Shown: positions 49,451 to 58,191, numbered from the stretch's first letter. The stretch is 64,000 nt of DNA from Paenibacillus_AA sp045062745 (GCF_045062745.1 NZ_JBJGED010000016.1:62001-126000); one strand, 5' to 3'. Numbers and translations are program-made. Notes: generated from the sequence alone by a model not told the origin.

Positions 49451-51163
49451 CTATCCATCTACGCGTGCCATAACGTCCTTCCGCAGCTGCTCCAGCTTAG
49501 ACTGGGACTCGGCCGCGGTCTGCCCGCAGACGGAGAAGTACACCTTGATCTTCGGCTCGGTACCCGATGGGCGCAAGCAAAACCAAGAGCCGTCCGCCAG
49601 CGTATACTTCAGCACGTCCGCCTTCACAAGACCTTCGATCCCCTCGGCATAATCCCGGATCGTCGCCACAGGCACGCCACCAACTACGGCCGGCGGATTC
49701 GAGCGCCAATCGGCCATAATGCCTTGAATGGCGGCCACGCCGTTCACGCCCTTCATCGTGCGCGATTCGAGCGCTTCCAGGTAAGTCCCGTAAGTTCGGT
49801 ACAGCTCCTGCAGCACTTCATAGAGCGTCTTGCCTTGGCTCTTGTAGTACGCCGCGGCTTCGCAGAGCAGCATGGAGGCGAGCACCGCATCCTTGTCGCG
49901 GCAGTAGTTGCCGGCCAAATAGCCGTAGCTCTCCTCGTAGCCGAACAGGAACGTATGGGCGCCGGTCCTTTCGAACTCGGTCATCTTCTCGCCGATATAC
50001 TTGAATCCGGTGAGCGTATTCAAGGTCGGCACTCCGTAAGAGGCGGCAATGACGGCTCCCATCTCGCTGGTGACGATCGTCTTTATCAAGACGCCGTTAT
50101 CAGGCAACCTTCCTTGCTCCTTTAAACCGCTCAGCAAATAATAAGTCAGGATCGCGCCCGATTGGTTGCCCGACAAAATCTCGTATTCGCCATCCCCGTT
50201 CCGAACGACCGCTCCGACGCGATCGCAGTCCGGATCGGTGCCTATAATGATCTCCGCATTGACGGTCTTCGCTAATGCAAGAGCGAGCGTAAACGCTTCA
50301 CGCTCCTCCGGATTCGGAGAGCGCACCGTGGTGAAATTCGGGTCCGGCAGCTCCTGCTCCTTCACCACATGCACATGCTGAAAGCCGATCGCCGCCAGCG
50401 CCCGGCGAACGGACACGTTGCCCGCGCCGTGCAGAGGCGTGTACACGATGTGGAAGTCCGCACTCACAGAGCGTACTTCATCCGGATGCAGGCTGACCGC
50501 CGTCACGGCTTGCAAAAACGCTTCATCAACTTCGGCGCCGATCGACACCAGCAAGCCCTGCGCCACAGCGTCCGCCTGAGCCAGCCGCCGGACCTGCCCA
50601 GGTCCGTGCGTAGCCTGAATGTGCGCGAGCACCCGCTCCGCGTGCGCAGGCACGAGCTGACCGCCGTCGGCGCCATACACCTTGTACCCGTTGTACTCGG
50701 GGGGATTATGGCTCGCGGTGATGACGATGCCGGCCGTCGCGCGCAGATGCCGCACGGCAAAGCTCAGCTCCGGCGTAGGGCGGAGCGAGTCGAACACGTA
50801 CGCGCGAATGCCGTTCCCCGCCAGCACGAGCGCCGACTCCAGGGCGAATTCCGGCGACTGGTGCCGGGAGTCGTACGCAATCGCTACAGAAGGCGGCACC
50901 GCACCGCCCGCCGGCTGCTCCTCGAGCACGTACTGAGCGAGTCCCTGCGTGGCCTGGGCGACCGTGTAACGATTCATCCGATTCGTCCCCGCCCCGATCA
51001 CCCCGCGCAGGCCCCCGGTCCCGAACTCCAAATCTCTATAAAAGCGATCCTCGATCTCGGCCGCCTGTCCCTCAATCGAGCGAAGCTCCTGCTGAGTGGC
51101 CTCGTCAAGGGTCGCATCGTTCCTCCACGCTTCATAGCGAAGTTGCGCTGTACTTTTATCCAA
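49451..51163 (-). CDS. pgcA: Phospho-sugar mutase (phosphoglucomutase/phosphomannomutase)
   Basis: An alpha-D-phosphohexomutase that interconverts glucose-1- and glucose-6-phosphate and thus supplies nucleotide sugars. The 570-residue protein has the catalytic serine loop TASHNPPEYNGYKVYG (Ser151), the metal-binding GTDPDCDRVG, the sugar-specificity loop GYEESYGYLAGN and the phosphate-binding RPSGTEPKIKVY. The length fits the PgcA class. The TTG start at 51163 follows GGAGGA. It lies upstream of the wall-polymer genes, 30 bases from DUF5693, consistent with precursor supply. Confidence 0.95.
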   Translation of the reverse strand: MDKSTAQLRYEAWRNDATLDEATQQELRSIEGQAAEIEDRFYRDLEFGTGGLRGVIGAGTNRMNRYTVAQATQGLAQYVLEEQPAGGAVPPSVAIAYDSRHQSPEFALESALVLAGNGIRAYVFDSLRPTPELSFAVRHLRATAGIVITASHNPPEYNGYKVYGADGGQLVPAHAERVLAHIQATHGPGQVRRLAQADAVAQGLLVSIGAEVDEAFLQAVTAVSLHPDEVRSVSADFHIVYTPLHGAGNVSVRRALAAIGFQHVHVVKEQELPDPNFTTVRSPNPEEREAFTLALALAKTVNAEIIIGTDPDCDRVGAVVRNGDGEYEILSGNQSGAILTYYLLSGLKEQGRLPDNGVLIKTIVTSEMGAVIAASYGVPTLNTLTGFKYIGEKMTEFERTGAHTFLFGYEESYGYLAGNYCRDKDAVLASMLLCEAAAYYKSQGKTLYEVLQELYRTYGTYLEALESRTMKGVNGVAAIQGIMADWRSNPPAVVGGVPVATIRDYAEGIEGLVKADVLKYTLADGSWFCLRPSGTEPKIKVYFSVCGQTAAESQSKLEQLRKDVMARVDG

Positions 51164-51201
51164 GCCGTTCTCCTCCTTCAGCCCCTAGCAACTAGGATCC
51201 C

Positions 51202-51633
51202 TTAATTCTTGTTCGACAGGGCAAACATCAGCCCGCCCTCGGCCACGACCTGATCGCCGACCTTCGCAACCGCTTGACCTTTGCCGATCGTGCCCTTCAG
51301 CCGGGTAATCGTCACTTCCAGCGTCAGCGTATCGCCCGGGACGACTTGCCCGCGGAACCGAAATTCATCAATGCCGGCGAAGAACGCCAGCTTGCCACGG
51401 TTCGCTTCCATCTTCAGAATGGCGACCGCGCCCACTTGCGCCAGCGCCTCTACGATCAGCACGCCCGGCATGACCGGATACCCCGGAAAATGGCCGGCGA
51501 AATGCGGCTCGTTCATCGAAACGTTCTTCACGCCGACGGCGCGAACGCCCTCCTCTACCTCCAGAATCCGATCAATGAGCAAGAACGGGTATCGATGCGG
51601 AATGATCTCTTGAATTTGGTTAATATCCAGCAT
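51202..51633 (-). CDS. fabZ: (3R)-hydroxyacyl-ACP dehydratase FabZ
   Basis: FabZ dehydrates 3-hydroxyacyl-ACP in type II fatty acid synthesis. The 143-residue hot-dog-fold protein has the catalytic His48 in HFAGHFPGYPVMPG and Glu62 in VEALAQ. ATG 51633 with AAAGGAG eight bases upstream gives the standard length. A much longer open frame upstream is not part of the gene because it overlaps pgsA in another frame. Confidence 0.96.
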   Translation of the reverse strand: MLDINQIQEIIPHRYPFLLIDRILEVEEGVRAVGVKNVSMNEPHFAGHFPGYPVMPGVLIVEALAQVGAVAILKMEANRGKLAFFAGIDEFRFRGQVVPGDTLTLEVTITRLKGTIGKGQAVAKVGDQVVAEGGLMFALSNKN

Positions 51634-51731
51634 GTGGGCAACTCCTTTCATGTATAGCGCATAATTCGATCGGGATGTACTTAGACTAACGAATGTCCCT
51701 TCCCGTCTGCAGGCGAGAAGGTTCACATAAG

Positions 51732-51772
51732 GAGCATAGGGCAAGATCCCCCGAATGGGCTTCCCTATGCTC
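51732..51772 (-). other. Strong hairpin overlapping the pgsA stop codon
   Basis: GAGCATAGGG and CCCTATGCTC form a perfect 10-bp stem whose first arm contains the pgsA TAG stop. On the minus strand no U run follows. On the plus strand it would be followed by TTTTTCC, a terminator shape, but no plus-strand gene exists here. Confidence 0.55.
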
Positions 51773-52331
51773 TTTTTCCTGCGTCCTGGGGCTGGGCTTG
51801 CGGCGGAGAAGGGGGCGTCGGCGGTGCTTCCTGATTCAGCGATTTGAACAGCACGATGTAGATGAAGGAAGCCAAGAACGACAGACCGATCGCCGACCAG
51901 AGAATCACAATCCCAAGCGGTTGATCGAAGAAGACGAACAAGAACGCCAAATAATACAGCACCGTGGCCACCTTGCCCATCGTATTCGCGGGAACGGTGC
52001 GCTTTCCCCGGAAGTGGAAGAAGGCGGAGCCGAAAATCATCCCTGCGTCCCGGATCAGCATCACCACGGCGGCTTCCCACGGAATCCGGCCGGTGACGAG
52101 CAGCGAGATGATGACGGTCACCATCATGCATTTGTCGGCGAGAGGGTCGAGCATCACTCCGATGGCCGTGACCTGGCCCCGTTTTCGCGCCAAATAGCCG
52201 TCCAATACATCGGTCGCTCCCGCCAGCACGACGATGCCGAAAGCGGTCTTGATGTACCCGAGGCTATAAAAAAGGACGTATATCGGGATTAACCCAAAGC
52301 GACATAGCGTCAGCAAGTTAGGAAGATTCAA
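51765..52331 (-). CDS. pgsA: CDP-alcohol phosphatidyltransferase (PgsA-type)
   Basis: A membrane enzyme making phosphatidylglycerol phosphate, or a related lipid, from CDP-diacylglycerol. The protein of about 188 residues starts MNLPNLLTLCRFGLIPIYVLF and has the CDP-alcohol motif DVLDGYLARKRGQVTAIGVMLDPLADK, i.e. DGx2ARx8Gx3Dx3D, with four hydrophobic spans and a Pro/Gln-rich tail. TTG 52331 was chosen by the usual MNLPN start and the GAGAGGG six bases upstream. A second pgsA may exist elsewhere, so the exact lipid product is uncertain. Confidence 0.9.
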   Translation of the reverse strand: MNLPNLLTLCRFGLIPIYVLFYSLGYIKTAFGIVVLAGATDVLDGYLARKRGQVTAIGVMLDPLADKCMMVTVIISLLVTGRIPWEAAVVMLIRDAGMIFGSAFFHFRGKRTVPANTMGKVATVLYYLAFLFVFFDQPLGIVILWSAIGLSFLASFIYIVLFKSLNQEAPPTPPSPPQAQPQDAGKRA

Positions 52332-52395
52332 TCGCAACCCTCTCCCTCATCGTACTATCATCCATTCATTATACCGTTCTTACCCTAAAAATAAA

Positions 52396-52447
52396 ACTCC
52401 CGTCGGGGTCAGAACCGACGATTCAATCGTCCGTTCCGACTGGGAGT
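52396..52447 (-). terminator. Terminator of the flhO-flhP-epuA genes
   Basis: ACTCCCAGTCGG pairs with CCGACGGGAGT, with a further stem inside, followed by TTTATTTTT in the minus-strand transcript, just after the EpuA-family gene. Confidence 0.85.
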
Positions 52448-52449
52448 GT

Positions 52450-52767
52450 TCATTCGGCAAATACTAATTCAAACAAGTGTTTCCAAGTGTCCAAGCTCCA
52501 TACGTCGCCGTAATCCCGTCCGCCTACATAACCGTAGCCCACTAGCACTCCAATTACGAGGGCAAGGAGGCAAAGCAGCGGAATAGCGATGGTCCGGAGA
52601 ACCCGAAGCGTAAGGCGCAGCCAGGTAGGCATGCGCTTCTTGGCGGAAGAGGCAGGTGGGTTGGGCTTCGCGTTCGGCGGGTTTGGCTTCGCTTGCGACG
52701 GGGATGGCGACCCATCGCCGGTCGAGGCCGGACGAGCGGCAGGCGCTTTCAGATCCTTCGGCTTCAC
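52450..52767 (-). CDS. EpuA-family small membrane protein (DNA-directed RNA polymerase subunit beta-like name)
   Basis: A 105-residue protein of the EpuA family, often mislabelled an RNA polymerase beta subunit. It has a Pro/Lys/Ala-rich cytosolic N-terminal 45 residues, one membrane span (TIAIPLLCLLALVIGVLVGY) and the conserved short outside tail GYVGGRDYGDVWSLDTWKHLFELVF. Function is unestablished. It starts seven bases before... its GTG at 52767 lies just after the flhP stop, so it is in the same transcript and the preceding terminator-free junction suggests read-through. Confidence 0.87.
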   Translation of the reverse strand: MKPKDLKAPAARPASTGDGSPSPSQAKPNPPNAKPNPPASSAKKRMPTWLRLTLRVLRTIAIPLLCLLALVIGVLVGYGYVGGRDYGDVWSLDTWKHLFELVFAE

Positions 52768-52774
52768 GTTAGGC

Positions 52775-53647
52775 TCAGCTCCGGAGGGAATTCGTAAGAG
52801 CCATCAAATTGTCCGCCGACACAAGCGCCTTCGCATTCAATTGGAAGGCCCGTTGCGTCAACATCAGTTCCGTAACCTCATCCGCCAAATTCACGTTCGA
52901 TTGCTCTACGTAGCCTTGCCGTACCGCCAGCTTCGCCGCTTCCGGATTGTTCGCATCCGTACCTACTACGCGAATGACATCGCCCACGGCCGGATCGATC
53001 GTATCCGGTACCGTGTACATATTCTCGCCCATCTGCTGCAGCACTTGCGGCCGGACGATCTGAACGAGCTTCAACTGGCCCGCGGGGATTGCCGGGGCAC
53101 CTGGGGTCCGTTCGTTGAAGGCCAAAATCGTGCCGTCCGCTTCCACCTTAATCTTGTGATAATTCGGGATGCGGATCGGTTCATTGTTGACGCCCAGAAC
53201 CGCGTTGCCCTGTTTGGTCGTCAAATACAAGTTATCCGGATCGCCCGGGTTCGCATTGAGCGAAAAAGTGCCGTCGCGGGTCCAAGCGGGCCGCAGCACG
53301 GGCTGTCCGTTCTCATCCTGCCCGGGAATCGCGATCTCGAACAGCGCATCGCCTTCGATCGCGAAGTCGGTCTGCAGATCGGTCGCCTTCAGCGCCCCCT
53401 GCGACATCTGGGTCTGGATGGAGCTGATCTTCGCACCCCAGCCCTGCGTCAGACCCAGCGGCGACACCCGACCGTTCTGCTGGAACGAAGTCGGCTGCTG
53501 GATCGTCGTCGTCAGCACGTCGTGAAACGTCGCTTCCGTCCGCTTGAAGCCGGTCGTATTGAGGTTCGCCATGTTATTGGCGATGATGTCGAGTTTCTGC
53601 TGAAGTCCCTTCATGGAAACCAAGGAATTGATCATCGAATGGTTCAT
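52775..53647 (-). CDS. flhP: Flagellar hook-basal body rod protein FlhP (FlgG-like)
   Basis: A FlgG/FlgF-like distal rod protein. The 290-residue product has the N-terminal motif SMINSLVSMKGLQQKLDIIANNMANLNTTGFKRTEATF and the C-terminal rod motif GYVEQSNVNLADEVTELMLTQRAFQLNAKAL. It is the second of two tandem paralogues, 67 bases after flhO. ATG 53647 has GAGGTG upstream. Presence of mbl immediately upstream is the Bacillus order mbl-flhO-flhP. Confidence 0.94.
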   Translation of the reverse strand: MNHSMINSLVSMKGLQQKLDIIANNMANLNTTGFKRTEATFHDVLTTTIQQPTSFQQNGRVSPLGLTQGWGAKISSIQTQMSQGALKATDLQTDFAIEGDALFEIAIPGQDENGQPVLRPAWTRDGTFSLNANPGDPDNLYLTTKQGNAVLGVNNEPIRIPNYHKIKVEADGTILAFNERTPGAPAIPAGQLKLVQIVRPQVLQQMGENMYTVPDTIDPAVGDVIRVVGTDANNPEAAKLAVRQGYVEQSNVNLADEVTELMLTQRAFQLNAKALVSADNLMALTNSLRS

Positions 53648-53714
53648 TGTCTAGGACACCTCGCTTCCTGCTAATGGTGAGCCGACATTCCGTCGCCTCT
53701 AGGCTTATCTAGGC

Positions 53715-54611
53715 TCAAACGCGACCGACATCGTTCACCGCTTTTTCTAAGCTGCGGTCATAGTATTGCACCATCTTCTGGTTCGCTTCATACATTCGGG
53801 AGGCGGTCATAAGATCGACGGTCGATTGGGTCGGATCCACATTGGACCGCTCCAAGAAGCCTTGGCGTACTTCCACCCGATCATTCGGGTTCATCGGCCC
53901 GAGTACGGACGGCTGCAGCTCATCGTTCCGCAGAATGCCGCTGCCCTCAGCGATCAGGCGCATAGGCTCGTCCACCCGCGTCAAGAGCATCGCCATCGGC
54001 TGGCCGTTCGCATCCAAGATGTTGCGGCCATCCACCGAATCGAGCAGCTGCCCCCGGTTGTTCGTGGTAACATTGCTAATCGGGATGCCGGTGACGGGGT
54101 CGATCAGCACGAGCGGCTCCCCGTCCGTGCCCACGACCCGGTAGCCTTCGGCCGTGACCAGTTGGCCCGATGCGTCCACGACGAACTTGCCATTCCGCGT
54201 ATACCGCTGTTCCCCGGCCGCGTTCAACACGGTGAAGAACGCCTGCGGCTGATACACCCGCTGGCCGTCGGCGGTAATCGTCTTGCCGTTATCGAACTGG
54301 AGCCCGTCCACCTGAATGTCGGACACCAGGGCAAAATCGAACGGATTGCCAGTCTCCCGCAAATCCCCCTGCACGTTCACGGTCAGCGCTTCCTCCGCGA
54401 GAACGCCCGTGTTCAGCCGCCCCGCATTGAAGCGCGCCGCCGGAGCGTCGCCTTCCTGGAGCGAGATCAGCATCTCCGGAAAAGAACGCGACACCATCCG
54501 GCTCTGCTTGAAGCCGGGGGTGTTCACGTTGGCGATATTGTTCGTAACCGTATCGTGCTTGCGTTGTTGCGAAAGCATTCCAGCCGTCGCGGTGTACATG
54601 CCTCTTAACAT
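53715..54611 (-). CDS. flhO: Flagellar hook-basal body rod protein FlhO (FlgG/FlgF-like)
   Basis: A rod/hook-family protein of 298 residues, paralogous to FlhP. It has the N-terminal rod motif MLRGMYTATAGMLSQQRKHDTVTNNIANVNTPGFKQ and the C-terminal GFLERSNVDPTQSTVDLMTASRMYEANQKMVQYYD. In Bacillus FlhO and FlhP form the distal rod, placed apart from the main fla/che operon as here. ATG 54611 follows TGGAGGG. It starts 49 bases after the mbl stop, so the genes may be one transcript. Confidence 0.94.
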   Translation of the reverse strand: MLRGMYTATAGMLSQQRKHDTVTNNIANVNTPGFKQSRMVSRSFPEMLISLQEGDAPAARFNAGRLNTGVLAEEALTVNVQGDLRETGNPFDFALVSDIQVDGLQFDNGKTITADGQRVYQPQAFFTVLNAAGEQRYTRNGKFVVDASGQLVTAEGYRVVGTDGEPLVLIDPVTGIPISNVTTNNRGQLLDSVDGRNILDANGQPMAMLLTRVDEPMRLIAEGSGILRNDELQPSVLGPMNPNDRVEVRQGFLERSNVDPTQSTVDLMTASRMYEANQKMVQYYDRSLEKAVNDVGRV

Positions 54612-54659
54612 CGGGATCCCTCCAGGACCTTACAACTTCCTACTATTATAATCGGCCCG

Positions 54660-55661
54660 TCAGCCGAGTTTTTTGCGTGCGACCTTATCCAGGTTGTCCA
54701 GCATGATGCCGGTTCCGTTCACGACGCAGTGCATCGGATCCTCGGCGATGAGCACCGGCACCTTCAGCTCGTCGGCGAGCAGCTGGTCGATCCCGTGCAG
54801 CAAGGCGCCGCCTCCCGTCAGAATGACGCCTCGGTCGATAATATCAGCCGACAGCTCGGGCGGGGTCCGTTCCAGGACGATCTTCGCCGCCTGGACGATC
54901 GCCGTGACCGACTCCCAGAGGGCCTCCTTCACTTCGTGCGAATGAATCGTTACGGTCTGCGGCAGTCCGGTCACCATATCGCGGCCCCGGATATCCATCG
55001 ATTCGTTGCGGGATTCGGTGTACACCGTGCCGATCTTCAGCTTGATATCCTCCGAAGTGCGCTCTCCTACCAGCAGCTTATACTTGCTCTTTATGTATTT
55101 CATGATCGCTTCGTCGAACTTGTCCCCCGCGACTTTAATAGAAGAGGAGGTCACGATGTCGCCCATGGACAGCACGGCTACATCGGTGGTGCCTCCGCCA
55201 ATGTCTACTACCATATTCCCAGAGGGTTGAAAAATATCCATGCCGGCTCCGATGGCAGCCGCTTTCGGTTCTTCTTCCAAAAACACTTCTCTAGCGCCGC
55301 TGCGCTCGGCCGCTTCTCTAATGGCTTTCTGTTCTACGGACGTGATGTTCGTCGGGGCGCAGATCAGAATGCGCGGGTGCGAATACCACCGCTTCCCGCC
55401 TACCTTCTGAATGAAATGCTTGAGCATCATTTCGGTGATTTCAAAATCCGCGATGACCCCATCCTTCAAAGGGCGGATCGCAATGATGTTGCCGGGCGTG
55501 CGCCCTACCATTCTCCGGGCTTCTTCGCCTACCGCGAGCACCCGCTTCGATTCGTTCTCAATCGCTACGACCGAAGGCTCGTTGAGCACAACCCCGCGCC
55601 CTTTTACATGAATGAGGACATTCGCGGTGCCCAAATCAATCCCAATATCTTTACTGAACAT
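54660..55661 (-). CDS. mbl: Rod-shape-determining actin homologue Mbl
   Basis: An MreB-family actin that guides sidewall peptidoglycan synthesis beneath the membrane. The 333 residues show actin phosphate and connecting motifs DIGIDLGTANVLIHVKGRG, MVVDIGGGTTDVAVLSMG and GVILTGGGALLHGIDQLL. ATG 55661 restores the canonical N-terminus; the preceding codons are leader. Location between spoIIID and flhO identifies it as Mbl rather than MreB. It has its own promoter. Confidence 0.95.
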   Translation of the reverse strand: MFSKDIGIDLGTANVLIHVKGRGVVLNEPSVVAIENESKRVLAVGEEARRMVGRTPGNIIAIRPLKDGVIADFEITEMMLKHFIQKVGGKRWYSHPRILICAPTNITSVEQKAIREAAERSGAREVFLEEEPKAAAIGAGMDIFQPSGNMVVDIGGGTTDVAVLSMGDIVTSSSIKVAGDKFDEAIMKYIKSKYKLLVGERTSEDIKLKIGTVYTESRNESMDIRGRDMVTGLPQTVTIHSHEVKEALWESVTAIVQAAKIVLERTPPELSADIIDRGVILTGGGALLHGIDQLLADELKVPVLIAEDPMHCVVNGTGIMLDNLDKVARKKLG

Positions 55662-55720
55662 GAAATCTTGATCCTCCCTGAAAATCCATCCACCACGACG
55701 ATAGTCCGTTTTACACAATA

Positions 55721-55748
55721 AGTATATCTATTTCGACAGCTTTTGCAA
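55721..55748 (-). promoter_or_regulatory. Promoter of mbl
   Basis: On the minus strand TTGCAA (55743-55748), 16 bases and TATACT (55721-55726), a good vegetative promoter with a 50-60 base leader. Confidence 0.7.
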
Positions 55749-55750
55749 AA

Positions 55751-55772
55751 TTCCTCTTTTCCCGGAGAAGAA
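55751..55772 (-). terminator. Weak terminator after spoIIID
   Basis: TTCTTCT pairs with AGAGGAA (7 bp, one G-U) with an 8-base loop, followed by TTTT. It abuts the mbl -35 box. Confidence 0.4.
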
Positions 55773-55831
55773 GTTGGGGAGGAGGCGGTTCTGTAGAGTG
55801 GGGAGTGTCTTGACCGGGCAGGAGAATCCGC

Positions 55832-56119
55832 TTAACGGGCTGACACCAGATGGTCTTGCGATTTCGGCGAACGCGTCCGCTTGTACTTGACTTTCGTAGC
55901 TTCTCCTCCTCTTAAGTGGCGAATGGACTTGTGGTACTCCAGAATCAGCTTGACCTGATTGGCCAATTCCGGATTGATCTCGGGCAGTCGTTCTGTCAAA
56001 TCTTTATGCACCGTGCTCTTGGAAACTCCAAATTCCTTGGCTATCGTGCGAACCGTTTGTCTCGTTTCCACAAGACTGCGCCCGATCTTGATCGTACGCT
56101 CTTTGATGTAATCGTGCAC
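55832..56119 (-). CDS. spoIIID: Sporulation transcriptional regulator SpoIIID
   Basis: A DNA-binding switch protein of the mother cell that represses and activates sigma-E genes and helps turn on sigma-K. The 95 residues contain the helix-turn-helix TVRTIAKEFGVSKSTVHKDLTERL and the basic C-terminal YHKSIRHLRGGEATKVKYK. The GTG at 56119 gives the family start (M/V)HDYIKERTIKIG and has GGGAGG eight bases upstream, so the longer frame upstream is leader. A sigma-E promoter lies about 35-60 bases ahead. Confidence 0.96.
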   Translation of the reverse strand: MHDYIKERTIKIGRSLVETRQTVRTIAKEFGVSKSTVHKDLTERLPEINPELANQVKLILEYHKSIRHLRGGEATKVKYKRTRSPKSQDHLVSAR

Positions 56120-56153
56120 TCCCCTCGCCTCCCTGCTCGAGTTAGTTTGGTAC

Positions 56154-56181
56154 AGTATATGAGGGGCAGGGCCATATATTC
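56154..56181 (-). promoter_or_regulatory. Sigma-E promoter of spoIIID
   Basis: On the minus strand GAATATA (56175-56181), 13 bases and CATATACT (56154-56161) match the sigma-E pattern KMATATT-N13/15-CATANNNT. It fits mother-cell expression of spoIIID. Confidence 0.75.
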
Positions 56182-56236
56182 TTTGTTTCCAAGCCTGACA
56201 AGCTTTGTCGTACAAATTATTTTTGGACATAAAAAA

Positions 56237-56261
56237 AGCAGAGGCGCATATCGCCTCTGCT
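56237..56261 (-). terminator. Terminator of spoIIQ
   Basis: AGCAGAGGCG pairs perfectly with CGCCTCTGCT (10 bp, 5-base loop), followed by seven U in the minus-strand transcript. Confidence 0.93.
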
Positions 56262-56281
56262 AAACATGTTGTAGATAGCTT

Positions 56282-57007
56282 TTACTTTTGGCCGAGCAGC
56301 GTTTCCGGATTCACCGGATTGCCGTCTTGACGAGCTTCGAAGTGCAGGTGGTAGCCCAGATCCTTCTCCAACTCGCTGCGGCCGGCGGTCGCGATGACGT
56401 CGCCCTTCTTCACTTGCGCATCCTTCGCCACTTTCACTTCACCCAAGCTTTGGTAGATGGTCACGAGTCCATTGCTGTGCGTGATCTCCACCAATTGACC
56501 GACCAAAGCGTCTTTCTCGACCCGGGTAACTTTCCCGCTGCCGGCGGCTACGACATCGAACGTTTTGTCGTCGCTGCGGCCTACGTCCAGCCCCATATGA
56601 GGCGTAAGCGTGTCGCCGTACTCGACCATAGCGGCTTGCCGTACTTCATTCGAAGCTTTGCTGTCGAAGAAGGCCATGAGCACATCCACTTCACTGCTGT
56701 TCTTGACGGGCCATTGCAACGTTTCGGCATTGGCGTTGACGGCAACTGCGTCCGGAGTATTCGTACCGGTCGTTTGGCTTTGCTTCGTCGTTTCTAACCC
56801 TGTGGTCTCATCGGACAGCGATTTGCCCGAATCCTGATACACCCACATTAAGGTTAGTATAATTGCCGCCGCTGCCATGTAAGTTGCAGGAAACACCCAC
56901 TTCTTCGCGGTTAACCTTTTCCATGTGGAAAGCTTGACCGTCTCGGCTCCGCTAGTAGTTTTCGGAGCGTTTTGCTTGGACTGAGTTTCTTTGTTTTGTT
57001 CACTCAT
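56282..57007 (-). CDS. spoIIQ: Forespore M23/LytM-domain protein SpoIIQ
   Basis: SpoIIQ is made in the forespore and pairs with SpoIIIAH across the septum during engulfment. The 241-residue protein has a short cytosolic part, one span (PATYMAAAAIILTLMWVY, about 40-57), a Ser/Thr/Asn-rich linker and an M23 peptidase fold. The metal ligands look complete: His137 and Asp141 (HMGLD) and His222 in HLH (YHLHFEAR). Bacillus subtilis SpoIIQ is described as degenerate here, so this one may be an active endopeptidase, as reported in clostridia. A sigma-F promoter precedes it. Confidence 0.93.
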   Translation of the reverse strand: MSEQNKETQSKQNAPKTTSGAETVKLSTWKRLTAKKWVFPATYMAAAAIILTLMWVYQDSGKSLSDETTGLETTKQSQTTGTNTPDAVAVNANAETLQWPVKNSSEVDVLMAFFDSKASNEVRQAAMVEYGDTLTPHMGLDVGRSDDKTFDVVAAGSGKVTRVEKDALVGQLVEITHSNGLVTIYQSLGEVKVAKDAQVKKGDVIATAGRSELEKDLGYHLHFEARQDGNPVNPETLLGQK

Positions 57008-57027
57008 TGGTTATCACCTCATCAACC

Positions 57028-57055
57028 AGTGTGACCAGATCACTAGGTTTTATAC
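57028..57055 (-). promoter_or_regulatory. Sigma-F promoter of spoIIQ
   Basis: On the minus strand GTATA (57051-57055), 14 bases and GGTCACACT (57028-57036) match the forespore pattern GYATA-N14/16-GGnnAnAnT. It ends about 20 bases before the spoIIQ start. Confidence 0.75.
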
Positions 57056-57089
57056 GTGAGATGATAGATTTTTTCTAGCACTTTCATTT

Positions 57090-58151
57090 TCATTTAGGGA
57101 GAATCGAAGACGCTTGCCCGAGCTCTACCCCTTGATAATAATGCTTCACGATCGCTGCCGCGTCGTAACCCGCCTTCGCCATCCCGTTCGCGCCCCATTG
57201 GCTCATCCCTACGCCGTGCCCGTAGCCGAACGTCGTAATCTCGATATCGGTCCCTTTCACCTTCCATAGAAATTGGGAGGAGGCGAGGCCCAGCTTCTCT
57301 CGCACTTCACGGCCGGTGAAGGATTTGCCGCCGATCTGCAGCTTCTTGATCCGATGCCCCGCGCTGGTGGCCATCACCCGCATACCGGCATTCCCGGTCG
57401 TAGCGGGCACCGCGGCCGGCAGCCCGAGCGTTTTCATCACATCTTGGGCCTTGAGCGACACGGTCTGCTCGAACTTGGGAGACAGCTGCTGGTCCCACGG
57501 GCTCGGCACGCTGCGCAAATAGGGAATGTATGTAGTCCAATAGTCTTCTGAATTTTCGGTATACCCGTTGCTCGTAGAAAAGAATGCCGCCAGAATCGGT
57601 TCACCTTTATACAAAATCACTTGATTGCTCGTCTCGTTCACCGCCCGATTCAGCTTCGCAATCTTGGCCGGGTAGTCGGCTTCGCCCCAAGTGCGCCGAA
57701 GCTCGTCCTCCGACTTGTAGGCCTGGTGCGCCACCGTATCGGTGACGAGTGCCCCGGCTACCGGGACTTCGCTGTAATCGTGCTCCAGAAGCCGCTTCAC
57801 GATGTAAGTCCGGGCGGCGAGCGCCTGCGCCTTCAACGCTTCCAGCTCGAAATCGGCCGGCATCTCCGACGCGACTACATTGCGGACATAGACTTCGAGC
57901 GGCACTTGCTCGATCTGCCCTGCTCCTGTTCGATAGACCGGAATGACGGGGCCTTGTACCTTGGTATTGGGGACGGCCTGGTCGCCCGACCCGGAGACCG
58001 CTCCGTTCGGATGCCCTATCGGAGTAGTAGGCGTACGGTCTACTAGAAGGGCCGGGATCAGGATGGCAACGAGAAGAAACGCGGCTACGGCCAACAGGAT
58101 ATAGGGGGCGGCGCTTCGTTGGAATCGGGCTACTAATTTGGCGATGGGCAT
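57090..58151 (-). CDS. spoIID: Stage II sporulation protein D (SpoIID, lytic transglycosylase)
   Basis: SpoIID is a membrane-anchored glycan-cleaving enzyme that works with SpoIIP and SpoIIM in engulfment. The product, about 353 residues, has one N-terminal span (YILLAVAAFLLVAILIPALLV). Its SpoIID domain includes the catalytic glutamate region VRNVVASEMPADFELEALKAQALAARTY, then ILAAFFSTSNGYTEN and the C-terminal GYGHGVGMSQWGANGMA. ATG 58151 has AGGAG eight bases upstream. It lies immediately after murA, separated by a strong terminator, so it has its own promoter. Confidence 0.95.
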   Translation of the reverse strand: MPIAKLVARFQRSAAPYILLAVAAFLLVAILIPALLVDRTPTTPIGHPNGAVSGSGDQAVPNTKVQGPVIPVYRTGAGQIEQVPLEVYVRNVVASEMPADFELEALKAQALAARTYIVKRLLEHDYSEVPVAGALVTDTVAHQAYKSEDELRRTWGEADYPAKIAKLNRAVNETSNQVILYKGEPILAAFFSTSNGYTENSEDYWTTYIPYLRSVPSPWDQQLSPKFEQTVSLKAQDVMKTLGLPAAVPATTGNAGMRVMATSAGHRIKKLQIGGKSFTGREVREKLGLASSQFLWKVKGTDIEITTFGYGHGVGMSQWGANGMAKAGYDAAAIVKHYYQGVELGQASSILPK

Positions 58152-58191
58152 AGTCGTCTCTCCTCTTCTTGTTCGTCTCGGTGGATAGTCC

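Noticed and set aside
51634..52131. Long N-terminal extension of FabZ
   Set aside because: The open frame continues upstream but overlaps pgsA and has no domain; the ribosome site and family length support the start at 51633.
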